A DNA stretch of 64,000 nt from Lepidostoma basale (GCA_022606425.2 JAHDVF020000739.1:434001-498000), one strand, 5' to 3'; shown: positions 43,801 to 55,124, counted from the stretch's first letter. The notes: generated by a model from the letters alone, not told the origin. A program made the numbers and translations.

Positions 43801-46800
43801 CGCCAACTCCATAGAAGCAGGTCAGCCCTTCAATGAACCCTTCTTCAACCTCAAGCGCGATGTGAAGATAATTATCCACGGCTGGATGTCCAACGGCTTC
43901 ACGGATATGCCCATCAACATAAAGAACAACTACTTGCAGACCAGAGACCTGAACGTCATCGTGGTGGACTGGGAGTTTCTGGCGAGGAACTTTTTTTATT
44001 TCGGGTCCGTCCATCACACCAAGGTACCGTTAAGAGACTTTAAAATAGCCTAAGAGAGTTTCCCAAAGAGACCCCCAGGGCTAAGTTTTCAGTTTATCAG
44101 TTTATTTATTTACTCTAAAGATATTACAAACATAATTACAGTTTAAGGCATCTATTTTGAGAAAGCGTAAAGATGGTTCAACTTTAAGAAGACAACATAC
44201 TCTCTAAAGTTAAGAGTATTTTTCTTCTGAACGTACTTTCACTAATATGAAAGACGTCGATCTCCGAGGTAATCTTGTTTAGTAGACTGATTGCTCTTCC
44301 CACCGGCATTATTAGAGGCAGGTTGGTTCTTGCGGTCGAAAGTAAGAACAAACTATGCTGGCGTTGTCGGAGATATCTGTCGGGAACAAAAATACCTACA
44401 CCCTCCAGCACGGCTGAGTTTTCAAAATATCCCCTAATTAATCTAAAGAAATGGGTTATGAGAAACCCGTCTCTTCGAAGCTGCAGAGAATTAGACCCCA
44501 ACATTTCTAAAAGAAACGCTGTGGAATAGAGCCATGGATAGCTACCATACTCCTTCATGTAGAGATACCTCAGAATTTTTTTCTGAACCCTCTCCAGCAT
44601 AAGGGAATATCTCGCCTTGTGCGGACTCCATATCACAGAACCACTTTCGAGTTTGCTCCGAACCAATGAATTGTACAGTACTCTGAGCACATTGGGATCT
44701 CTGAAAACCCTTCCAGTTTTACCTGCTGGCGGTCCATATTTACTGATCATATGCCTAGCATATGGTTTTAATAACTCCCAACTAAGGTAACCCCTTCTAG
44801 GGAGGCAATTTTTAAGGCAGCTTGCTGTCGAAACTGGTCGATGTTAAACACAAGTGGATTTTTTTCATTCATTATTTAGTTTAGTTCATCTTATTTTCTT
44901 CTTCAATAGTCCATATAGCGGGAAGAACGGGAGAGGCAGAGGAGACAAAAGCGTGATGGGAAAAAAATGTGGAGTACAGTTTTTAGCATGTAGGACAAAG
45001 GACAAGGTTTAGGAAGCATTTAGGTTGTGCGAAAGCAATTTTGAGTTGTGAGGGAAGAATGATTACTGATTTTGACAGTATACAAGGAAGATGGATGGAA
45101 TACTTTAAAGATGTATATGGCAGTGAAATGACTGAGAGTTCAATGAGAAGGAGCGTTACAAATGTGAGTTGTACGAATAGCGAAAGAGATATGACAGAAA
45201 TAAGTTTGAACGAAATAGTAAAATCTGTAAGCTGTATGAAAGGTGGAAAAGCTGTTGGTTATGATTGTGTCGCTTTGGAGTTTATTAAAAACGGTGGGCC
45301 GGTTGTTGCAGCGTGGTTATACAGACTCTTTAACCAGTGTTTAGAGGAAGGATATACGCCGCTTGACTGGAGGAGGGCTGTTATCATGCCTCTATATAAG
45401 GGAAAGGGGTCTCGTATGGACTGTGGAAATCACCGGGCAATAAGTCTGTTAAGCGCCGTTGGTAAACTCTACGGCCGAATTTTAATAGAAAGAGTAAAAA
45501 AGACGACGACTGAAAGAGTATGGGATGTTCAAGGCGCTTTTATGACCGGAAGAGGATGTATGGATCAGATTTTTGCACTTCGATACGGAGTGAGCACAAA
45601 ACTGATACGGGCGGTTGCTTCTCTCTACGAAGGGAGCACTGCCAGTGTTAGGGTAAATTGAGACATCACGCCTTGGTTTGATATCACGAAGGGTGTTAAG
45701 CAGGGCTGCGTGATGTCTCCATGGTTGTTCAATCTGTATATGGACAAGTGTATGAAAGAACTTAAAGGTATAAATGCTGGTGCTAAGATGAGTGATTTAT
45801 CTGTAAACTGTCTGCTTTGCGCGGACGATGCCGTTCTCGTTGCGGATAGTGCGGACGAATTACAAATCTTGGTGTCGAGAATGAATGAGGTATGCAAGTC
45901 AAATGATTTAATGATGAATGTCGGGAAGTCAAAGGTGATGGTTTTCGAAAGGGAAGAGCAAATGACAGTTTGTAATATAAGTGTGAACGAAGAGAACTTG
46001 GAACAGGTGAGGGAATTTGTGTATTTAGGTAGTATGTTCACAGCAGATGCCCGAACGGATAGTGACGTCGAAAGAAGGGTTGGTGCGGGCAACAAAGTGA
46101 ATGGTGCTTTAAAAATAGTTATTGGAAACAAGAATTTATCAATGAAAGCGAAAACGGCCGTTCACAATGGAGTTCTGGTCCCAACCTTAATGTATGGAAG
46201 CGAAGCATGGAACTGGCAAAAGAAGGATGAGAGTAGAATAAATGCGGTAGAGATGAGGTCCCTAAGACGTATGTGTGTTAGAACGATATACGACAGAATC
46301 TCAAATGCTGATATAAGAAAGGAATGTAGAGCGGAAGAAGGTATAATGAACAAAATTATGAAAGGATCGCTGCGTTGGTTCGGACATATGGAACGCATGG
46401 ATGGAGAAAGAATTGTTAAGAAAGTATACGTTAATGATGTAAATGGGGTACGAAGTCGAGGCAGACCGAGGAAAACATGGCATGACCAAATTAATTAAAT
46501 TTTAAAGGTTGGTCATGTTAGAAGTCGGAGGAATCGACGTGCGTGTATGACTCGTTGTATGAATGTGGAGGAAGCTAGAGAGGTTTGCCAGGATAGAGTA
46601 GTGTGGCGGTCCATTCTCTCTGCCTACCCCTGCGGGGAAACGGCGTGATGGTTTTGTTGTTGTTGTTGTTCATAATATTTTAATAAAATTTACTGCACAA
46701 ATTATTATAATGGCCGAGAGGGAGAGGAATGAGGCCTGTCACGGAGGAGCAACCCCCTCCTCCCAGCTGGAAAACAGCGCACCCTCAGAGGACAAGAAAC

Positions 46801-49800
46801 AGCACAAATTACGGTAAATTCCGGTGGGGTAGACAACCGTAGAAACCCCTCTAACCGGAAGCAGCAGCCGCAGCATCCTTATATACGTGGAGGCCGGCTC
46901 GTGTTCTTCCCGCTGTATATTCCTGCGGTGTATTATTATTTTAATCTTTTATATAATGTTTCTGACATGTGCACGTATTATAAATTATGTTTATTTATTC
47001 AATAAAGTACAGCGAAGCATAGAAGTAAGATGGGGTAGATTAAATGTGGTCTGGCACCCTCTTGTTGTTGCTGTCTTTAAATGTATGTCCCGGATGGACC
47101 GGATACAGGCCCAGGGAGTGTACGAGCGAGGCTGACAAAAGGGCGCCGCTACGCCAACTTGACACTTGTAACAATTTCTCTTCATCTCTCCCAATTTTAT
47201 CATATATAATCAGGACAATGTTGTAGGTAGTGGGCAACAAGACGGCCAGCCTAATACAGTATCTGGTGACAGGGTTCGGCATGGAGCCGGAGCAGTTCCA
47301 TCTGGTGGGGCACAGCTTGGGGGCTCACGTCTCGGGGTATGCGGGGAGCTTTTTCCATACCGCAGAATCCAGGAAAATTTCCAGAATATCGGGTACGCCA
47401 CTTATAATTAAACTGACTTAATGACCATCTTACGAAACAGACCAGAACAATCAAGAATCAATTTTTGGTATATCAAAATTCTCACTTGAGGCGTATAGAA
47501 ACAAAGACAACAATGTCAAGCAAAACTCGAAAATGAGTTAAATATTAAGTTTGATAGAGAAAAATTTTTACAATCTGAGTGTACACTTGGTTTGAAACAA
47601 ATCCGCCTTTAAAACATAAAATTTCGACTTTTTAAAATCAGATTTGAAACAAACCCAACAAAACAACAACAAAATTTCAAAACAAAAGCGGCAGTTACTA
47701 AATGAACCAATCATGCGAGAAATGGCATTTTTCAAGATGGCGTCCCATACACGAAAAGGTGTTGATAACAAACATGGCAATGTCATGCTGCATTCAAAAC
47801 AACACCGGCAGTGTCAGAGCATTTGTAACAAACACAGCAATGACAATTATAAAAGCAGATATCTTTAGAAAAGAGACCACGGGTATAAATAAAATTTACT
47901 CAAATTATAGCTGCACGCTATTTTTTAATATTTAAAAATTGTCGCATCGTATAACTTTCTTCTTTCTTTAACAGCCGTTGTCGTCCACTCCTGGACATTG
48001 GCCTTCCCACTACTTCTCCACGTATGACATGTCATACGGGGGGTGGTTGGCATTACAACGCCACGCTTGCCAGACGGGTTGGCGAGGTGTCCTTCCACGT
48101 TAACCTATGAATCAATATTATCCACCGAGGTTATTTACACTCGATCTCTAATATTTCGCATAGTTTCCAGGGGAGACCAAAGTCGAGTAGGTGTGGATAG
48201 GCACTTGGGATCAGATCAATCCTCCAGCGTAGCATGGCCATCATGGCCGTATAACCTTAAACAGCTTTAAATTAAAACATTTTTCATTGTTGGCGTTTTT
48301 GTTTCTATACGCCTCACTTGTTTCCACCACACTAGACTTCACTGGCTTAAGTTTCTTATAATCAATGCTTTTATCTACACGTTGTAACATGTTCGAATGC
48401 TAATGTTTTGACCCGTTGCCAGGGCTGGATCCGGCGCTGCCTGGTTACGAATACTGGGCGGGCCCGCCCAACCGCCTGGACGAAGGAGACGCAATGTTCG
48501 TGGACGTGATCCACACGTGCGCCGGCGTGCTGGGCTACACGTCTCCCCTAGGACACGCAGATTTTTACCCCAATGGAGGCACGCCCAGCCAGCCGGGGTG
48601 CGGTGGCCTGCCGGAGTTAGCCGGTACGATAAGCCATTAATATTTCATATCTTGACAATCTTGACAATCTTCGTGGCAGACTCCCACTCCAAAGGTCTCT
48701 GCTTCGATTCCCAGCGACGGCAGTGTGATTGGCACACTGTCTTTGGTCTGGTGTATAATTCACGTGACAATAAAATGGCGATAGATTAGCCTCCTATCAC
48801 ATGTCATGAGAATCAATAGCAAAAAAATGTATAGAACGCTATGTGGATGAGGAAAGCAATAGGAAACTGCTACATTAAAATGGGCCATGTGGCATCCCAA
48901 GAACCAGGAAAGATGTTAATAAACTTTGCTGCAAACCAATCCATAGGATTTAAACTTAAATAATAATTTTTTTTTTCAATGTATACAAATACTTGTAGAC
49001 AAACCTGGATTTTACCCATTGGGGGAATGGGGAATGGGGAATGGGAAATGTTGTTAACATAAAGCGATCGCTTAACCCAACCAATGACAGGTCATAAGTC
49101 CTGTAAACGCCTCGACTACCATATTCTCTTTCCAAAAAACAATTTACATCTTCGTCTCTATTGAGATACAATTAATCCTTAAAAAATCATATCTATATTT
49201 ACTTTCTTCAGATGGTCACACAAATCTTGTGGGATTTTTGTTATTCTATCTTAACTGCCCAAGCAAATAAACCCACCTTTTCAAAATATCGCATAAAATG
49301 TAAACACCGGTTATCTGGTATCAGCTCACATGACTCAAAACATTGCCAAAGCGCCCTTGAGGTGAGCTATTCACGATAACGGCGCTATACAAATAAGCCT
49401 AACTATTATTATTATATTATTACTGATCTAGATGGTGAAAACCCCTGGTACGGTGTCAAAAACCAGTCTAGGTAGAGAGTCAAATGGAAAATACAGAGCA
49501 TTAACCGCGCAGAAGTGTCAGAACACAGATAAAAACTTATTATTTCTGATTTTAGAGGGATGCAGTCACGGTCGCTCGCATCGATTTTTTGCCGAGTCCA
49601 TCGTAGGCCCCCGCGACTTCCTGGCGCGCCAGTGCAAGAACGAGCCCGAGGTGCGCGGGGGGCTCTGCGAGGGCCCGCGCGCCTTCATGGGGGACCCGCT
49701 GCCGCCAGACACGCGCGGCATCTTCTACCTCAAGACCAACGACAAGGAGCCCTACGGCCGCAACGCTGATGGCGCGGACGATCTAGATGAGGAGAGCTAA
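40737..49800 (+). CDS. Secreted pancreatic-lipase-family triacylglycerol lipase, complete, 6 exons
   Basis: Serine hydrolase of the alpha/beta-hydrolase fold, probably a secreted or digestive neutral lipase. Exons 40737-40800, 42684-42876, 43750-44023, 47227-47392, 48423-48623 and 49556-49800, all GT/AG, total 1143 nt: 380 aa plus stop. Residues 1-21 are a hydrophobic signal peptide ([20 protein letters not shown]). Then come [19 protein letters not shown], the oxyanion strand IIIHGW (126-131), VVDW (157-160), nucleophile S207 in [10 protein letters not shown], catalytic D235 in [22 protein letters not shown], catalytic H304 in CSHGRS and FFAESI. The D-to-H spacing (69) is shorter than in vertebrate pancreatic lipase, so the lid is reduced as in many insect members. 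There is no PLAT domain. The acidic end [10 protein letters not shown] is unusual. LINE copies sit in introns 1, 2 and 3 without disturbing exons. Confidence 0.94.
40836..40925 (-). mobile_element. LINE-A tail fragment
   Basis: Antisense 3' end of family A in lipase intron 1. Confidence 0.65.
40990..41160. repeat. Copy of a dispersed PLE-like repeat
   Basis: GTAAAACTTCATTATAACTT ... ACAAATTTGTTTTGCC, as at 29690-29812 and 54860-54940. Confidence 0.5.
41412..41705 (+). mobile_element. LINE-A 3' fragment
   Basis: [27 protein letters not shown] and C-terminus; TTG-type tail. Lipase intron 1. Confidence 0.85.
41716..41842 (+). mobile_element. SINE S2 (tRNA-derived)
   Basis: TGGTGGTCTAGGGGGTAGAC and GGGTTCAAGCCTGG are A/B-box-like. 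It inserts directly behind the LINE-A tail. Confidence 0.75.
41882..42612 (+). mobile_element. LINE-D 3' fragment (subfamily 2)
   Basis: [80 protein letters not shown]. One deletion near 42120. Ends GATGAAATAAACTGATTTGA. Confidence 0.9.
42684..42876 (+). CDS. Lipase exon 2
   Basis: Residues 22-85: [36 protein letters not shown] and DTINYYLYT. This is the N-terminal part of insect pancreatic-type lipases. Acceptor GGACTCCAG, donor GTAACT inside an Arg codon. Confidence 0.93.
43042..43600 (+). mobile_element. LINE-A 3' fragment
   Basis: [20 protein letters not shown], a deletion after [38 protein letters not shown]. Lipase intron 2. Confidence 0.9.
43750..44023 (+). CDS. Lipase exon 3 (oxyanion strand)
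   Basis: Residues 86-177: [49 protein letters not shown]. Acceptor TTTTTTCAG, donor GTACCG, phase 0. Confidence 0.95.
44095..44765 (-). mobile_element. LINE-D 3' fragment (best copy)
   Basis: Uninterrupted 188-residue frame: [80 protein letters not shown], ending [13 protein letters not shown]. Antisense in lipase intron 3. The family lacks a nucleic-acid-binding tail in this part. Confidence 0.92.
44915..46672 (+). mobile_element. LINE-A, longest copy, with reverse transcriptase domain
   Basis: Non-LTR retrotransposon, 5'-truncated. From 45041: [90 protein letters not shown] (RT fingers and palm), then one stop near 45659, [40 protein letters not shown] (catalytic box, usually YADD), [69 protein letters not shown]. 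An in-frame TAA at 46495 ends the frame before the usual C-terminus. 3' hairpin CCCCTGCGGGG and TTG tail follow. No endonuclease domain is left. Confidence 0.93.
46680..46960. other. GC-richer segment of unknown origin
   Basis: Contains a GC-rich stretch around 46740-46880 with no long frame; probably the end of another retroelement, but nothing could be matched. Confidence 0.35.
47030..47160 (-). mobile_element. LINE-like fragment
   Basis: Minus strand [40 protein letters not shown]: resembles the 'vgavaPLCeRRsYTp' segment common in insect LINE remnants. It ends about 60 bp before lipase exon 4. Confidence 0.55.
47227..47392 (+). CDS. Lipase exon 4 (nucleophile Ser)
   Basis: Residues 178-232: [20 protein letters not shown], then [20 protein letters not shown]207 sits in the G-H-S-L-G elbow. 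Acceptor ATGTTGTAG, donor GTACGC after ATATCGG. Confidence 0.95.
47965..48060 (-). mobile_element. LINE 3' remnant
   Basis: AACAGCCGTTGTCGTCCACT with CCTGGACATTGGCCTTCCC is the reversed standard end of insect LINE frames. Confidence 0.6.
48423..48623 (+). CDS. Lipase exon 5 (catalytic Asp)
   Basis: Residues 233-299: [43 protein letters not shown]. It has the same phase-1 start at GLDPA as the paralogous exon at 26805. Acceptor CGTTGCCAG, donor GTACGA. Confidence 0.94.
48680..48955 (+). mobile_element. SINE S1 copy, long 3' variant
   Basis: CTTCGTGGCAGA head, CTTCGATTCCC box, S1 body and the CAAACCAATCCATAGGAT end shared with 12845-13055. Lipase intron 5. Confidence 0.8.
48985..49175 (-). 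repeat. Single copy of the 21.4-kb foldback arm end
   Basis: Reverse copy with CAGGTCATAAGTCCTGTAAA and CGTCTCTATTGAGATACAAT. Lipase intron 5. Confidence 0.8.
49556..49800 (+). CDS. Lipase exon 6 (catalytic His, stop)
   Basis: Residues 300-380: [20 protein letters not shown], four more Cys, [20 protein letters not shown] and the acidic tail. It spans the position where the upstream paralogue has its last intron. The exon is strikingly GC-rich. Confidence 0.95.
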
Positions 49801-50023
49801 ACCAAAGAAATGATGAACCAGCTAAACAAACAATCAAAAACTGTTTTTAATGCACATTTTTGGAGTTTCTGAAAGAGGTTCCGAAAGACCCTATATAATA
49901 ATATAATGCATTAGTGTATACATAAGTATATCTATAAGATATTATATAAGTAATATCAGTACCTATTCAGTACGTATACAAATATGTATTTGTGGAGTTT
50001 ATACGTATGTACAGTGTGAAGTG

Positions 50024-50029
50024 AATAAA
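50024..50029 (+). terminator. Poly(A) signal of the complete lipase
   Basis: AATAAA 224 nt downstream of the stop codon, the first canonical signal in the 3' flank. Confidence 0.6.
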
Positions 50030-50219
50030 GTTAGCAAAATATTGTAAGTCTTCAGGAAAAAAACTCCAGTCACGCGTCGGACAGTGATACGCACCCTTTT
50101 TTTTACCGCCCACGATATTGAGACAATAAATTTAAATAAAGATATGCTAATGTGTGTATTAATGTACAATATATAATATTTTCTCCATAATTCTCTACAT
50201 AAACGTCTACGATAGTACG

Positions 50220-50395
50220 CTCTGTGAGCAGAAGAGGCGAAGACTATATCGTCCAAAAAACCCTACAATTAGATGCGGGAAGGAGAGGACTATGGTGAAG
50301 ATGGACAGTAGGATAACCCAAGACCTGGCGCTGTTCTATTAAGAAAGCCGAACCCAAATAAATGGGAAAGGACTAGGAGAAAAGAAGAAGAATTA
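50220..50395 (+). mobile_element. LINE tail fragment, decayed
   Basis: ATGGTGAAGATGGACAGTAGGATAACC-like text (read as RRTMVKMDSRITQDL) and an AGAAAAGAAGAAGAA tail. Low information. Confidence 0.35.
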
Positions 50396-50530
50396 TCTTT
50401 ATAAAAAAAAACACTTATTATGTAATGTAAATTTCTTAGAACGAATAAGGTACTACTTATGGTATGTGTCTACGCATTTCTTATGATAATATTTTGGCTC
50501 AACGGTAGCAGCAAGGTTTCAGTAGAAATA

Positions 50531-53410
50531 TTAGGTCCATACATATGAAATTGGCGTTTTGTATGGGAGGAACATAAAGTTGATTTTTTTTAATATAATA
50601 TATTTATTTAATCAAAGTATGTACCATTGCTATCTATGCACTTTTGCCATCTCATAGGTAGTTCATCGATCCCTTTACTTAAAAAACCATTCGGACGGGA
50701 ATCAATAAAATCTATGAAGTTGGTTTGGACTGCCCCATTGGAGTTGAATTTTTTCCCTTGCAAAGAAGTTATCCAAATTTCGAAAAAAATAGTAATCTGT
50801 TGAGGCAAGGTCCGGAGAGTACGGTGGATGTCTTAGATATTCCAATTGAAGCTCTTCTAATTTGGTAGCCGTCTGTTGTGCAGTGTGTGGTCTAGCGTTA
50901 TCATGAAGCAGCAGTGGCCTAGAGCGATTAACCAGCCTCGGTTGTTTAGCAGCTAGCTTTTCCATCATGGTTTGCAGTTGCTGACAATAGACATCTGCCG
51001 TAATCGTCTGGCCAGATTTAAGAAAGCTGTAGTGAACGACACCAGCACTAGTCCACCAAACGCTCACAAGTAACTTTTTTGGAGTCAATTTTCGCTTGGG
51101 GCATGGTTTGGCTGGTTCGGCAGGGTTCAGCCATTACGATGAGCGCTTCCGATTATCATACAGGATCCACTTTTCATCACAGGTAATGATTCGATTCAAA
51201 ATCCCTTCATTATTGTGCCGGTTCCCAATTTGCTTCAAGTGGATTAAAACAGTTTTATCACTAACACCGCAGGCTGCAGCTAACTCGGACGTGGTTTGCG
51301 ATGGATCCGCTTCCACGATAACCTTCAATTCTTCATTATCAACTTTGGTCTCCGGCCGTCCACGGGGCTTGTTCTACAGGTCGAAATTTCCAGAACGAAA
51401 ACGTTGGAACCAAAAACGCACTGTGTTTTCTTTTGCGGCACCGCACTGAGGTGCCAAAGTCAATTCTAGCGGGAAATTGGGTATTTATTCACTATTTTTA
51501 ATTCCAATTATTTCTTACATAATATCTTAAAACATAAATGAAGCATCATAAACCAAGTCAATTAACCACATGGCAACAGTGTTAACGCGATGCGAGGTTC
51601 CCAAAGTTGATAAGTAACGCACCATACATTTCTCATTGTTTTAGTAGCGTTTGCATTCCCAAGTTGATGATACATTTTTAGCAAAGTGTTAGCATTATTG
51701 CTTGGTTTTACATTATGAATATTTTGATTGAAGGTATTTTCTTTATAATTCACTTTATTATTTTATTTTGCTTTTTTATTTCATGTGTTTGAGGGGAAAT
51801 AATTAAACAATGAATTATCGGATTATAAAAGTTTATCATTTAAGTTTGTGAAGGCCTACAAAAAAATCCCCGAGACACCCGATCAATTTTATTATTTTAT
51901 TTTATGTAATAATATATATGTTATAAAATCCGTAAGAAATTAGCTGCCGGAAATTGCCTATTTAGAATGTATGTTACTTTTTATTTCAGATGGCTCAATT
52001 TTTCGAAGAATCTTGTTTGACATTTGGCGAAGGGGAAATAATAAAACTAAAGTAAAATATATGTTTCTCAGAAATTTCAACTAGAAATGTTTAATAAAGA
52101 GATTATTATGCCTATAAACAAACAAAAAAATGCGTTTTTGTGGCACATTAAGATCGAAATGGGTCGAAAGTAACAGAACACAAAAATATTTATGAAAAAA
52201 AATTCTAAGTGGTTGGATGCTGAAATATCTTTTCCTGAATTGACTTCCAAAGAGATTCAAGATATATCAGAGGTACCATCTACTTCTGGAAATACCAGCA
52301 GGAAGAAATATTTTGGTAATTATACGAAAAAACGTAGCGAAAAATAGCCTATACTTGAGTTGGCGTCTGGCGACGAGTTAATGTACGCTGCACAAATTAG
52401 TTTAAGATCTGCGGGAAGAAGAGATGCTGCAAAATGAGGAGATTACGTTTTTTCCAAAGAGAGCAACTAGTTGCTTTTTATTCTAGAATTAAAAAAAACA
52501 TATAGAAAGTCTTCTAGGTCGGCTAAAATGTACTCACGTGAAAAAGCACTAGCTTTGTTTGTTGATGCAAAACTTACTAAATATGCTCATTCAATCAGAA
52601 GCTAAAGCTCTAGGTGCTAATATTTACCCATCTTACAAACATATTTTGGAAGCAAAAAAAGTGCTATCCAGTCAATTCAGTTAAAATAACTGAAAATTGT
52701 GCAGAAGTAAATTTACAAAAGATATTGGACCATATAATGGAATGCTCACATGCTCCTCATTTCCTCTGACCCTTTAATAACTTCCTACCGAAGTAACTCT
52801 CAAAGGCCTAAGGGTAGTTTTAATCCAGAGGTTATAAAATTGCTACAAAATCCGCAACCACCAGATACTACAGATAATCTATCTGAGATAACATGGTTAT
52901 TATGATTCTACTTAATTTTCATTTTTGTCCTTATTTTACTTCACGTTTTTTTAATAATATTTTTACTACTTATACCTTCGAACAAGAATTACTTGAACAT
53001 ACATATTTTACGGTCTATCAATAGTTTGATTTCGTCTTAGATAAATGCATTTTCTAACAATAATTAGTAGATTTATCTACACAATAATTTCGATGATTTA
53101 CTGAATTTTGATATTTCTAATATAAGTTGAAATATATTATGTATTCACATTTCTTTAATAAAACAAGTATTTCATACAACAAATATTGCAGTTTTTGTGT
53201 TAAAATTTTTTTTTAAACCATTAATTACCATTTTATTACATATTTGAGAAATTTCCCGTCAGATTTGAATTTGGGACCTCTGTGCACCGTCGCCATACAC
53301 ATCATTAATCCTTCGAGCCGTTTCTGCAGCACTGGTGCCACGGTGGAACTCGTACTCGTAAATAACGCGATATTTCAAGTTTTCCATTTTGTAAACTGAG
53401 TGACGCAAAG
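50531..53410 (-). pseudogene. Mariner transposon, inactivated and split by a Transib-like insertion
   Basis: The 3' end TTAGGTCCATACATATGAAA follows a TA. The transposase reads in two parts on the minus strand. N-terminus (53405-53285): MENLKYRVIYEYEFHRGTSA, AETARRINDVYGDGA. The remainder (51443-50608): AKENTVRFWFQRFRSGNFDL, MKVIVEADPSQTTSELAAAC, ITCDEKWILYDN (first Asp), LLLHDNARPHTAQQ (second Asp), YSPDLASTDYYFF (third Asp), ending CIDSNGTYFD. Removing 51444-53284 with one CACCG restores ...GDGAAKENTV, an exact fit. Stops, a frameshift near 50760 and a deletion after LKQIG make it inactive. The far terminal repeat is lost. Confidence 0.9.
51444..53284 (+). mobile_element. Transib-like DNA transposon (decayed) nested in mariner
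   Basis: Termini CACTGAGGTGCCAAAGTCAA and (reversed) CACAGAGGTCCCAAATTCAA are inverted repeats matching at 29 of 35 positions. CACCG is duplicated on both sides (51439-51443, 53285-53289). A 5-bp GC-rich duplication and CAC-starting ends are Transib traits. Inside, a stop-ridden frame reads KKRSEKPILELASGDELMYA (one stop ignored), AAQISLRSAGRRDAAK, MYSREKALALFVDAKLTKYA, GANIYPSYKHILEAKK, ITENCAEVNLQKILDHIMEC, RPKGSFNPEVIKLLQNPQPP. The superfamily is inferred from duplication length and termini; the protein resemblance is by recollection. Confidence 0.65.
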
Positions 53411-53514
53411 AAAAAAAACAATTGAGCAAAAAATACATTTCGTTTCGACACACATCTACTCCCAGACAGTAATGCCGAATTTAAAAACATTTTACATCCA
53501 TTTAAACCCCTCCC

Positions 53515-53790
53515 AAAACGTACGCGTGGAATCAACCTCCTACAAGGATTCTCTCCTGGTAGGACCATAAAATCCTAAAACCGTAACGCCGATTTTTGCC
53601 ACGAAAACCCGCCTTTTAAGCGTAGAATTAACCACCTACAGGGATTCTCTCCTGGTAGAAATAACCCACCTTAGGGTGTAATTCTCAAGTTAGTACAAAA
53701 ATAATTGTTTGATTTTGGCGCTGGGTGTAAGTAATTCTCAAGTTGGTATTCTAAAAAATAATTGTTTGATTTTGGCGCTAATTTTTAAAA
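53515..53790. repeat. Two nested direct repeats
   Basis: CAAGGATTCTCTCCTGGTAG recurs about 98 bp later with its AATCAACC.CCTA lead (53526-53566, 53624-53661). GTAATTCTCAAGTTAGTA...TTTGGCGCT recurs with 51-bp period (53679-53722, 53730-53778). Confidence 0.75.
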
Positions 53791-53907
53791 TGTAAAATGT
53801 ATTTTAATCATTCCCGCCATTTGCTCTAAAATTAAAGAAAAATCTTTCTTCCCGATTTATACGCTTGTTTAAAATTGACATTGTCAAAATAATTTACGAA
53901 TTTAAGA

Positions 53908-54058
53908 TAATCAAATGATTTTACTGAAATCTCTTGATGGAAGTTCATTTTAAATAATAATTAAATAAAACGATGTTTTTTAACTACTTCCACTTTTGTC
54001 TTTATTTAGACAGCGACCGGTTTCGCCAGGCTCGCTGGCATCGACAGACTGGTGACTG
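53908..54058 (+). repeat. PLE-like repeat, half copy of the 63.6-kb foldback
   Basis: ATTTTACTGAAATCTCTTGA..AATAAAACGATG..GACAGCGACCGGTTTCGCCA matches 63734-63895 in reverse. Confidence 0.8.
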
Positions 54059-54064
54059 GTGAAT

Positions 54065-55120
54065 TACGAATTTAAAATACTGGTTGTGTGAAATTATTCT
54101 TACTTTTTTTTGCCAACTGAATGAGGGTTTTTCTTAAAACTACATTTTTCTAGGCCTCCGCTTGATTAGATCCGTTACCATTTTTTCTTATTTTAATTTA
54201 CTGCTAGTATACAATAGATCAATTGAACAACAAATGTATTAAATGGAAGTAAATATGTCACATACATTTAAAATTCGTCATTTATTAATTAAATCTATAA
54301 TTAATTCGTCATTTTATTAATTAAATCTATAACATAAGATGAGCGCCAGTAGATTAGATGAGTGCCATCTGTGGTAGATTGAGTGAAATTATTTCTGAAA
54401 TTTAGTAAAACAATAAAGCGCCCAACTCTGCAAAATTAGAATTAACGCCGCCATGAAATGTATTAAAATTGCCATATTTCTTATAATTAGTACCCTCATT
54501 TATTTAAAAAATATTAATGCTTTTATTTAAATACTATGAAAATACCACATTATAAAAATAACTATTTGGTATTTGACATTTTCAAATGTCAACAAACGAA
54601 AAGTTATTCTTCAGACATTGACGTAAATTATAATGAAGTATTTATTGTTTCTTAAAAACAAATGTAAAGTTGGAACTTATTAAGCTATTATCAAATCGCA
54701 TTATCAAATCGCTATTATCATCAATAATATTTAATAATGTCTTATGGCGAACCATGAAAAAACATTTGAAAAACGCCTAGAAAACAGAGATTTCATTAAT
54801 TAAATATATAATAAGGTATGTTTTTTGAGTAGGTACCTACTTAATTATAATTCCAAGTTTTAATTTCGTAAAATATGCTCATTTTCGTTTAACTCAGAGT
54901 TTGAGAATGCCCTTGCAAGGTGAAAACAATTTGTAACAACTTTTTTCTATTTTTATATGTAAATAAAAAAAAACTGTAAAATGGATAAAATAATCGCGTT
55001 AACATTATAATTTATAATGGAGTTTTACAAAATAAAAACCGAAAACGTAAAATAACTTATTTTCGTTGTTCATTTTACGCGTGAAAATCATTTTTAGGGA
55101 ATAAATCAAATTAATAATTA
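54065..55120. other. AT-rich spacer with PLE-like remnant
   Basis: 54860-54940 is a copy of the repeat at 29690-29812. AGAAAACAGAGATTTCATTA at 54780 is a reversed dispersed-motif copy. No genes seen. Confidence 0.5.
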
Positions 55121-55124
55121 ATTT

